Shown here in pieces: positions 13,696 through 19,810 of a DNA stretch of 22,684 bases. The stretch is from JBOHTO01 sp050733695 (GTDB taxonomy: Bacteria > Gemmatimonadota > Gemmatimonadetes > Gemmatimonadales > Gemmatimonadaceae). The position numbers were made by a program, and so were the translations under genes. Every line of letters begins with the position of its first letter. Position 1 is the stretch's first letter. The stretch is taken from contig JBOHTO010000041.1 in the NCBI GenBank assembly GCA_050733695.1, forward strand, positions 1 to 22,684, read 5' to 3'. The notes beneath the pieces were generated by a model. It had not been told where the DNA came from and did no database searches. It was given only the letters and a program-made list of their open reading frames with translations.

Positions 13696-14990
13696 GCATG
13701 AGACATTTGCAGCTTTCGCCGGTCGTGCGCGCGACCGCGGCCGTCGTGCTTCTGGTTGCGAGTACATCGGTCGCCCGCGCTCAGACGATCGCAATTACGG
13801 GCGGACGCGTGTTCCCCGTTTCCGGCGAACCCATCGACAACGCGACGGTGCTCATCCGCGACGGGAGGATCGCCGCTGTGGGAGTGGACGTCACCGTTCC
13901 AGACGGCGCGCGCCGGATCGACGCGACCGGCAAGTGGGTCACCCCCGGGATCATCAATGGAGCGACGGCGCTGGGGCTCGTCGAGATCGGCGCGGTCGGC
14001 GACACGCGTGACTTCGCGTCGCCGGGCGAAGATCTCATTGCCGCGGCGCTCACTGTGTGGGAGGCTCTCAACCCTGCCTCGGTACTGCTCGCTCCGGCGC
14101 GCAATGAGGGGATAACGTCGGTCGTGGTCCTCCCTGCCGGCGGACTCATATCGGGACAGGCGGCGTTCGTCGACCTCATGGAGGGCCCTGTCCCGGACAT
14201 GGTCGTGCGCGGTCCCGTCGCGATGGTCGGAGAGATCGGGGACAAGGACGCGGCCGGCGTCAATTCGAGGGCTGCCGTCCTCGTCCGGTTGCGTGAGCTG
14301 CTCGAGGACACGCGGGCCTACTCGCGCAACCGCGCCGCATTCGAGCGCGGTGACACGCGAGAGTACGCCGTGAGTCGTCTCGATCTCGAGGCGATGATCC
14401 CGGTTCTCGAGGGAGATCTGCCGCTGCTGTTCGCGGTCGAGAAGGCGAGCGACATCCAGTCGGCGCTGCGGATCGCAGACGAGTACGACCTCGACATCAT
14501 GATCGGCGGTGGCGCCGAGGGCTGGATGGTCGCGGACGAGATCGCCGCGGCTGGCGTGCCCGTTCTCACGGGTGCGATGTCCAACATCCCCTCCAGCTTC
14601 TCCACGCTCGGCAGCCGCCAGGAGAACGCAGCGCTGCTGCGTGCAGCCGGAGTGGAAGTGATACTGATTGGTAACGCCGGTGAAGCCTTCAACGTGAGGA
14701 ACGTCAAGCAGGAGGCCGGCAACGCGGTCGCGTACGGCCTGCCCTGGGACGCTGCACTGCGCGCCGTAACGCTGGCGCCGGCCGAGGCATTCGGCGTCGG
14801 CGACGACTACGGCTCGCTCGAGGCCGGCAAGGTCGCGAACGTGGTGGTGTGGAGTGGTGATCCGTTCGAGTTCACGACGGAGGCCGAGCATGTGATCGTG
14901 CGCGGCGAGGAGATCAGCGAGATGTCGCGGCAGCAGATGCTGATGCGCCGGTACCGCGAGCTGCCTCCCGCGTATTTCGAGACGCCGTAA
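13692..14990 (+). CDS. Secreted amidohydrolase paralogue lacking metal ligands (probable pseudoenzyme)
   Basis: This 432-residue protein has a signal peptide ending around ARA-QT (residue 30). It keeps the amidohydrolase frame: ITGGRVFPVSGEPIDNATVLIRDGRIAAVG, then WVTPGIING, and a C-terminal GSLEAGKVANVVVWSGDPFEFTTEAEHV very like its neighbour. Every metal site is changed: DTHSH becomes NGATA (N89-A93), HNHCYRAD becomes FAVEKASD, FHHGVEA becomes IGGGAEG, and VHSDD becomes LIGNA. It is full-length without frameshifts and translationally coupled to the intact enzyme, which suggests a retained non-catalytic partner subunit rather than a decaying pseudogene. That role is inferred. Confidence 0.85.
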   Translation: MSMRHLQLSPVVRATAAVVLLVASTSVARAQTIAITGGRVFPVSGEPIDNATVLIRDGRIAAVGVDVTVPDGARRIDATGKWVTPGIINGATALGLVEIGAVGDTRDFASPGEDLIAAALTVWEALNPASVLLAPARNEGITSVVVLPAGGLISGQAAFVDLMEGPVPDMVVRGPVAMVGEIGDKDAAGVNSRAAVLVRLRELLEDTRAYSRNRAAFERGDTREYAVSRLDLEAMIPVLEGDLPLLFAVEKASDIQSALRIADEYDLDIMIGGGAEGWMVADEIAAAGVPVLTGAMSNIPSSFSTLGSRQENAALLRAAGVEVILIGNAGEAFNVRNVKQEAGNAVAYGLPWDAALRAVTLAPAEAFGVGDDYGSLEAGKVANVVVWSGDPFEFTTEAEHVIVRGEEISEMSRQQMLMRRYRELPPAYFETP

Positions 14991-15025
14991 CGGTCACGCC
15001 GGGGCGGCGGCGGGTCTCGGGTCTC

Positions 15026-15062
15026 GGGGTCAGGTCTTGTTTTGACGCATCGGAATCATGCG
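15026..15062 (-). repeat. REP-like dispersed repeat, copy B
   Basis: This is the same 37-bp unit as at 1745-1781, on the minus strand: the 18-bp core at 15026-15043, then N4, ATG, N7 and CGCAT. In this copy the hairpin halves CGCAT/ATGCG pair perfectly. It forms an inverted pair with copy C. A GGACCGCC-GGCG-GGCGGTCC hairpin follows at 15064-15083. Confidence 0.75.
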
Positions 15063-15063
15063 A

Positions 15064-15083
15064 GGACCGCCGGCGGGCGGTCC
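15064..15083. repeat. Strong GC hairpin downstream of the amidohydrolase pair
   Basis: GGACCGCC and GGCGGTCC form a perfect 8-bp stem around a GGCG loop. There is no T-run on either side, so a rho-independent terminator is not supported. It sits immediately inside the REP-like copy B. Confidence 0.6.
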
Positions 15084-15148
15084 GCAGGCCCGTCCGCCGG
15101 CGGGTAGTAGCGTATCGACCGGATAGGAGCGGGACTGCCCCGGAAAGC

Positions 15149-15433
15149 TCAGGGCATCTCCTGCCTTCGTCGCGCGGCGTCGGAGACTTCGGCCTCATGG
15201 CTCGTCGCTTCCGATTCCGCGGCCGCGAGTTCGCTGGAGAGACGCGCATACGTCTCGGGTTCCAGTTCACGCCCATCCTTGCGTGCTCGGAAGATCGCGT
15301 AGCCCAGCGCCTGGGCACACTTGTCGGCGCGCTGGCGGGCGCGGAAGGCATCAAGCCGAACCTTGCCCTCGTCCAGTGCATCGTGTGCAACGCGCCCGGC
15401 GCGATCGATCTCGTTCCTGAGTCTGTCCCACAT
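15149..15433 (-). CDS. Small charged helical protein of unknown function
   Basis: The 94-residue product (MWDRLRNEIDRAGR... to ...AARRRQEMP) is rich in Arg, Glu and Ala, with long stretches free of proline and glycine. It should be largely alpha-helical, perhaps coiled-coil. The ATG at 15433 is preferred because GGGAG lies 7 nt upstream; the frame is open further upstream but that part lacks coding character. I recognise no domain, signal peptide or membrane span. It lies alone between two inverted REP-like repeats, with no co-directional partner within 200 bp. It may be a free-standing gene or cargo of the repeat-bounded segment. Confidence 0.6.
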   Translation of the reverse strand: MWDRLRNEIDRAGRVAHDALDEGKVRLDAFRARQRADKCAQALGYAIFRARKDGRELEPETYARLSSELAAAESEATSHEAEVSDAARRRQEMP

Positions 15434-15548
15434 GGGTCGTCTCCCGTCGAAGTATCTCAATACAGGCCACATTACTGCACCATTCGATCCGTCAACAGCA
15501 GTCCCGTGAGCCCCCGGTCGTCTCTGGTCCCTGGCGGTCCCGATGCGC

Positions 15549-15585
15549 CGCATCATTTCGATGTCGCAAAACAAGACCTGACCCC
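15549..15585 (+). repeat. REP-like dispersed repeat, copy C
   Basis: This is the third copy of the 37-bp unit (CGCAT 15549-15553, ATG 15561-15563, core 15568-15585), in opposite orientation to copy B. The two make 37-bp terminal inverted repeats with 5 mismatches around a 560-bp segment. An additional inverted repeat, GATGCG-C-CGCATC, overlaps its outer side at 15542-15554. Confidence 0.75.
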
Positions 15586-15586
15586 A

Positions 15587-15622
15587 ACAAGACAACAAGA
15601 CGCCCCCGCGAGGGCGGGGGCG
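15587..15622 (-). terminator. Rho-independent terminator of rplU-rpmA
   Basis: Read on the minus strand, CGCCCCCGC-CCTC-GCGGGGGCG (15601-15622) is a perfect 9-bp GC stem with a 4-nt loop. It is followed by the T-rich tail TCTTGTTGTCTTGTT, 40 bp downstream of the rpmA stop. Confidence 0.8.
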
Positions 15623-15661
15623 TAAGATGCCGATTCGGCTCACCGGCAGCGGGGCGCCCGG

Positions 15662-15952
15662 TCAGGCCGCGCTCTCGGCTCCCGCTCCGGCGTCCGACTG
15701 CCCGGGGTAGACGCTGACCTTGTAGCGCGACTTGCTCTTGTGCTCGAACTTCACGACACCGTCGATGAGCGAGAAGATCGTGTAATCGTTTCCGAGCCCG
15801 ACGTTCCGCCCCGGGTGCCACTTCGTGCCGCACTGGCGGACGATGATGTTGCCGGCGCGCACCTTCTCGCCACCGAACTTCTTGATGCCGCGGTACTGCG
15901 CGTTGCTGTTGCGGCCGTTGCGGGACGAGCCGACGCCTTTCTTGTGTGCCAT
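15662..15952 (-). CDS. rpmA: 50S ribosomal protein L27
   Basis: This 96-residue protein begins MAHKKGVGSSRNGRNSNAQY and contains GIKKFGGEKVRAGNIIVRQCGT and HPGRNVGLGNDYTIFSLIDG, the unmistakable L27 signatures. L27 sits at the peptidyl-transferase centre of the large subunit. The N-terminus lacks the cleavable extension found in Firmicutes. GGAG lies 7 nt before the ATG. It follows rplU after 13 bp, in the conserved rplU-rpmA order. The C-terminal tail (GQSDAGAGAESAA) is a lineage-specific extension. Confidence 0.97.
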   Translation of the reverse strand: MAHKKGVGSSRNGRNSNAQYRGIKKFGGEKVRAGNIIVRQCGTKWHPGRNVGLGNDYTIFSLIDGVVKFEHKSKSRYKVSVYPGQSDAGAGAESAA

Positions 15953-15965
15953 TGTGTGCTCCGCG

Positions 15966-16283
15966 TCAGCCGAGTTTGATTTCGTTGATCCGGACTTCGG
16001 TGAAGCCCTGCCGGTGCCCCTGCTTGCGGGAGTAGTTCTTCCGGCGCTTGAACTTGAAGACGATGATCTTCTCACCGCGTCCGTGCCGGACGATCTCGGC
16101 GCTCACCTTCGCACCATCGAGAACCGGTGCGCCTGTTCTGATGTCATCGCCATCGGCGCCGAGTAGCACGTCGCCGAACTCTATCTTCGCACCCTCCTCG
16201 CCCTCGAGGGTCGGGACGCGCAGGGTCCTGCCCGGCTCGACGCGGTACTGCTTACCGCCGGTTCTGATGATCGCGTATGTCAT
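15966..16283 (-). CDS. rplU: 50S ribosomal protein L21
   Basis: This 105-residue protein has the L21 pattern: MTYAIIRTGGKQYRVEPG at the start, a central KIEFGDVLL, and the C-terminal KFKRRKNYSRKQGHRQGFTEVRI, which binds 23S rRNA. It is the first gene of rplU-rpmA and has a promoter 25-60 bp upstream. No Shine-Dalgarno sequence is evident before the ATG, which is unusual for a highly expressed ribosomal gene. Confidence 0.97.
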   Translation of the reverse strand: MTYAIIRTGGKQYRVEPGRTLRVPTLEGEEGAKIEFGDVLLGADGDDIRTGAPVLDGAKVSAEIVRHGRGEKIIVFKFKRRKNYSRKQGHRQGFTEVRINEIKLG

Positions 16284-16313
16284 TGAAATGGTGCCAAGTT
16301 ACGGTAGACTCAT

Positions 16314-16342
16314 AACATAGCGGAGCAGTGCAGGCATGTCAA
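16314..16342 (-). promoter_or_regulatory. Sigma-70 promoter of rplU-rpmA
   Basis: On the minus strand, a consensus TTGACA (16337-16342) is followed after exactly 17 bp by TATGTT (16314-16319). The predicted start of transcription is near 16307, giving a leader of about 24 nt. It begins 20 bp beyond the RNase E/G stop, so the ribosomal pair has its own promoter. Confidence 0.75.
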
Positions 16343-16362
16343 TCGGCGCCACCGCGCATCCC

Positions 16363-17964
16363 TCACGCCACCGCGTACTGCTCCGTCACGTCCCGCCCCG
16401 CGCTCTTGACCACGAGCTTGAACTCGTCCGGTCTGAGCAGCGGATCGTCGCGCAGCTCAAGCGTGAAGCCGACCGCCTTCTCCAGCTTCGGGATGAGATC
16501 CTGCTCCTCCTCGAGCACGTACATCGCCGCATCGGGGTGGAGCTTGACGAGCAGGTTGTCCTTGCGTCCCTCCACGGCCATGCGTCGAACCGACCGCTCC
16601 AGCCGCCGCACGATCGCCTCGGGCGTGAACACGCGCCCCGTGCCATGGCAGGTTGGGCACGCCTCGGTCATGCTCTGCAAATGGCTCTGGCGCACGCGCT
16701 GGCGCGTCATCTCCACCAGTCCCAGGTCGCTCACGGCGAACGCTCGTGTCCGGGCCCGATCACGCAGGAGATGCTGCCGCAACTCCTGCAGAATGCGCTC
16801 CCGGCTCTGCTTCGACTCCATGTCAATGAAGTCGCAGACGATGATCCCGCCCGTGTCGCGGAGCCGCAACTGCCGCGCGATCTCGCGCGCCGCCTCCAGG
16901 TTCGTGCGCAGGATCGTCTTCTCGGGATCGCGCTTGCCCGTGTAACGCCCCGAGTTCACATCGATCGAGACGAGCGCCTCGGTGGGCTCGATGATCAGGT
17001 AGCCGCCCGAGGGAAGATCGCAGCGACGCTTGAAGAGATCACGTATCTCCGTCTCGATCTCCGACTCGTCGAACAGAGTCGCCGAGCCCTCGTGCAGCTT
17101 CACCCGTTCCGCGAGCTCCGGCGCGATGCCCTTGAGATATTCATGGATCTCGTTGTACACCTGCTTCGAGTCGACCGTCACGGCGTCGACCTTCGCGCTG
17201 AAGACGTCCCGTATGATGCCGCGGGTGAGACTCGTCTCGCGATGGACGAGCGCGGGCGCGCGCTGGAAGTGGGTCTTCCGCTTGATCTTCTTCCACATCC
17301 CCATCAGCGTGGCGAGCTCGCGCCTGAAGGTTTCCTGCGTGACATCCTCGCCCACGGTCCTGACGATGACGCCGCCTGCATCGTCCGGCATCACCGCCTG
17401 CATCTGCTCCCGCAGCCGTTGCCGCTCCGCGCGCTCGCCGATCTTCCGGCTCACGCCAACGCGTGACGCAAATGGCATGTAGACGATGAACCGTCCGGCC
17501 AGCGAGATCTGCGCTGTGACGCGCGGGCCCTTGGTCGAGATGGGCTCCTTCGTCACCTGAACCAGTATCTGCTGCCCGCGCTTGAGCATGTCCTGGATTG
17601 GCTGCGCGCGTGCGCGCGACCTTCCGGAATCCGACTCGCTGACCCCGCCCGCGCCGCTCCCGCCCCCCCCTCCGCCGTTGTCCGGACGCTCGTCGGCGTC
17701 ATCGTCATCGTCCGCGTCGACCGGAGCTGCATCGTCCGGATAGACCAGGTCGGAGGCGTGGAGGAACGCGCTCTTCTCGGTCCCGATGTCGACGAACGCA
17801 GCCTGGATTCCTGGCAGCACCGCCTCGACCTTCGCCAGAAAGATGTCGCCCACCATCCGGCGGGTGTCCGGTCTGTCAAAGAGCAGCTCCACGAGCTGCT
17901 CGTCCTCCAGAATCGCGACCCGCGTCTCGCGCGGATTGGCGTTGATAAGAATCTCTCGCTTCAT
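16363..17964 (-). CDS. rng: Ribonuclease E/G family endoribonuclease
   Basis: This 533-residue protein carries the S1-like domain at the N-terminus (MKREILINANPRETRVAIL, GIQAAFVDIG), the catalytic aspartates D335 in SIDVNSG and D378 in VCDFIDM (43 residues apart, as in E. coli RNase E), and the zinc-link CPTCHG (C436, C439). The short C-terminus without a long scaffold domain fits RNase G rather than RNase E. It cleaves single-stranded, AU-rich 5'-monophosphate RNA in rRNA processing and mRNA decay. Inside the S1 domain is an acidic and glycine-rich insertion (about residues 76-117, with five Asp and six Gly in a row). It lies 32 bp after the methyltransferase gene and shows no clear Shine-Dalgarno sequence. 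Confidence 0.95.
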   Translation of the reverse strand: MKREILINANPRETRVAILEDEQLVELLFDRPDTRRMVGDIFLAKVEAVLPGIQAAFVDIGTEKSAFLHASDLVYPDDAAPVDADDDDDADERPDNGGGGGGSGAGGVSESDSGRSRARAQPIQDMLKRGQQILVQVTKEPISTKGPRVTAQISLAGRFIVYMPFASRVGVSRKIGERAERQRLREQMQAVMPDDAGGVIVRTVGEDVTQETFRRELATLMGMWKKIKRKTHFQRAPALVHRETSLTRGIIRDVFSAKVDAVTVDSKQVYNEIHEYLKGIAPELAERVKLHEGSATLFDESEIETEIRDLFKRRCDLPSGGYLIIEPTEALVSIDVNSGRYTGKRDPEKTILRTNLEAAREIARQLRLRDTGGIIVCDFIDMESKQSRERILQELRQHLLRDRARTRAFAVSDLGLVEMTRQRVRQSHLQSMTEACPTCHGTGRVFTPEAIVRRLERSVRRMAVEGRKDNLLVKLHPDAAMYVLEEEQDLIPKLEKAVGFTLELRDDPLLRPDEFKLVVKSAGRDVTEQYAVA

Positions 17965-17996
17965 TGTGGCAGTCTTGTCATTGGGGTATCACGCGG

Positions 17997-18593
17997 TCAC
18001 GGTGCGGGGCGCATCCGGTAAAGCAGCCAGGCCATCGCGACAACGAAGCCCAGTGCCGCCTTCCACTCGCCGTGCCTCATGTAGAGAACGGCACTGAAGC
18101 CGCCCTCGTCGTCGTCGCTTCGTGTGGATTCAACTCGGGGCGCCGCGCTGGATGCCTTGTGCGCGCCATCGCGCCAGGGCAAGGGACGCGGTACGAATGC
18201 TGGCACATTGCGCTCGTACTCGGCGTACTCGTCGGGAAACCACTCGCGAATCCTCGCGCGCTCGCGTTCCATCGTCGGAATGTAGATCAGGGCAAAGAAG
18301 GCGACGACGAGCAGGAGCAGCGACCAGTGCGCCGCGATCGCGAAGCCGGCGGCGATCAGGAAGCTCCCGAGGTAGAGCGGATTGCGAGTGTGCGCATAGG
18401 GGCCGGTCGTCGCCAGCCGTTCGTTCTTGACGATGTGTCCGGCCGCCCACGCGCGCATCGCCAGGCCACACAGGGCGATCGCCGCACCCACTAGGAGCGT
18501 CAACGGCTGCGGTCTGGCGAATGCGAGGTAGAGGGCGGCGAGGAGGAATCCGATAGGAAGGCGAATCCGGCCGGCGACGCGGGAGAGATTCAA
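17997..18593 (-). CDS. Membrane methyltransferase of the isoprenylcysteine/phospholipid (ICMT/PEMT) family
   Basis: This 198-residue membrane protein has the family signature TTGPYAHTRNPLYLGSFL and the downstream ERERARIREWFPDEYAEYERNVPAFVP, which form the SAM-binding C-terminal half in ICMT/PEMT enzymes. Hydrophobic segments lie near residues 12-26, 31-47 and 75-105, and a final one near 178-193 after a polar Ser/Asp/Glu-rich linker. It starts at TTG, overlapping the acyl-CoA dehydrogenase stop by 4 bp, with GGAG 8 nt upstream. The substrate (isoprenoid, lipid or small molecule) is not predictable in bacteria. Confidence 0.8.
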   Translation of the reverse strand: MNLSRVAGRIRLPIGFLLAALYLAFARPQPLTLLVGAAIALCGLAMRAWAAGHIVKNERLATTGPYAHTRNPLYLGSFLIAAGFAIAAHWSLLLLVVAFFALIYIPTMERERARIREWFPDEYAEYERNVPAFVPRPLPWRDGAHKASSAAPRVESTRSDDDEGGFSAVLYMRHGEWKAALGFVVAMAWLLYRMRPAP

Positions 18594-19807
18594 TCTCCGA
18601 GCTCCGTGAGCAGATGCCGCGCGATGACGATCCGCTGGATCTCCGACGTGCCCTCACCGATCTCGCAGATCTTGGCATCGCGCATCATGCGCTCGACCGG
18701 ATAATCCTTGGTATACCCGTAGCCACCGTGGATCTGGACCGCCTTGATTGTCGCGCGCATCGCGAGTTCGGAGCAGAAGAGCTTGGCGATGGCCGCCTGC
18801 TTTCCGAATGCCTTGCCGTGTTGCGCGAGCCACGCGGCGTGATATACGAGATGCCTGCCCGCCTCGATCTCGGTTGCCATGTCCGAGAGCTGGAACTGCA
18901 CACCCTGGAAGTTCGCGATCGCCTGCCCGAACTGTTTCCGTGTACTCGCGTAACGGAGCGCGGTGTCGAAGGCACCCTCCGCGATCCCGAGCGATAGCGC
19001 GGCGAGTCCCACGCGTCCGGAGTCCAGCGTGCGCATGAAATTGGTGAACCCCTCGCCTTCGCCTCCGATCAGATTCTCGGCCGGTACCTCGACGTCCTCG
19101 AAGATCAGCTCGCGCGTGTCCGACGCACGCCATCCGAGCTTGTCCTCCTTCTTGCCCGAGCGGAATCCGGCGAGCGCCGGCAGCGATGGTTCGTGCCCGA
19201 TGCCGAGCTCGCGCGCGCGGTCGAGATCCGTCGTTTCCTTCGTGACAATGAAGGAGCTTATCCCCTTGGTTCCGCGAGCCGGATCGGTGACCGCCGTGAC
19301 AATGAAGATCTCGCCCACGCCGCCGTGCGTGATGAATATCTTGGAGCCGTTGAGGACGTAGTGCCCGTTCCTGCGCGCGGCCGACGTGCGCGTCCCGGCG
19401 GCGTCGCTCCCCGCGCCCGGCTCGGTGAGTCCGAACCCCCCGAGCACCTTGCCGGAGGCAAGCAGCGGAACGTAGCGCTCCCGCTGCGCATCGTTGCCGA
19501 AGTTGACTATCGGCGACGTGCCGAGGGTGGTGTGGGCGGAGATGGTGATCGCGTGCGACGCGTCGACCTTGGCCATCTCCTCGATGACGAGCATGAAGCT
19601 GAGCAGGTCGAGTCCGGCGCCACCGAGCGATTCGGGCCAGGGCACCCCGAGGAGTCCGAGCTCCCCCATCTTCCGGACGTTCTCCCATGGAAACTTCTGC
19701 TCGGCGTCCAGCCGCGCGGCTACAGGTGCGACTTCGGCACGCGCGAACTCCCGCACCATGTCGCGCACCTGCATGTGCTGGTCGGTGAAGTAGAGAGAGT
19801 CATCCAT
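18590..19807 (-). CDS. Acyl-CoA dehydrogenase
   Basis: This 405-residue flavoprotein has the three-domain layout. The N-terminal helical part contains LGVPWPESLGGAGLD. The FAD/substrate motif is FGLTEPGAGSDAAGTRT. The C-terminal part contains RKQFGQAIANFQGVQFQLSDM, QIHGGYGYTKDYPVERMMRDAKICEI and the catalytic glutamate E385 in GEGTSEIQR, placed as in short- and medium-chain enzymes. It oxidises acyl-CoA to 2,3-enoyl-CoA, passing electrons to ETF. An insertion of about 25 residues (around DRARELGIGHEPSLPALAGF) precedes the GWRASDTREL segment. It follows recQ by 3 bp and overlaps the methyltransferase. Chain-length specificity is not assigned. Confidence 0.93.
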   Translation of the reverse strand: MDDSLYFTDQHMQVRDMVREFARAEVAPVAARLDAEQKFPWENVRKMGELGLLGVPWPESLGGAGLDLLSFMLVIEEMAKVDASHAITISAHTTLGTSPIVNFGNDAQRERYVPLLASGKVLGGFGLTEPGAGSDAAGTRTSAARRNGHYVLNGSKIFITHGGVGEIFIVTAVTDPARGTKGISSFIVTKETTDLDRARELGIGHEPSLPALAGFRSGKKEDKLGWRASDTRELIFEDVEVPAENLIGGEGEGFTNFMRTLDSGRVGLAALSLGIAEGAFDTALRYASTRKQFGQAIANFQGVQFQLSDMATEIEAGRHLVYHAAWLAQHGKAFGKQAAIAKLFCSELAMRATIKAVQIHGGYGYTKDYPVERMMRDAKICEIGEGTSEIQRIVIARHLLTELGD

Positions 19808-19810
19808 GGT

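Noticed and set aside
13554..14891. Long minus-strand open frame (about 445 codons) opposite the second amidohydrolase
   Set aside because: No recognisable domain and Arg/Asp-rich composition typical of antisense frames; the plus strand has a signal peptide and amidohydrolase motifs.
13692..14990. Calling the second amidohydrolase a pseudogene
   Set aside because: It has no stops or frameshifts, keeps a signal peptide and fold motifs, and is coupled to its neighbour, so a retained non-catalytic protein is more likely.
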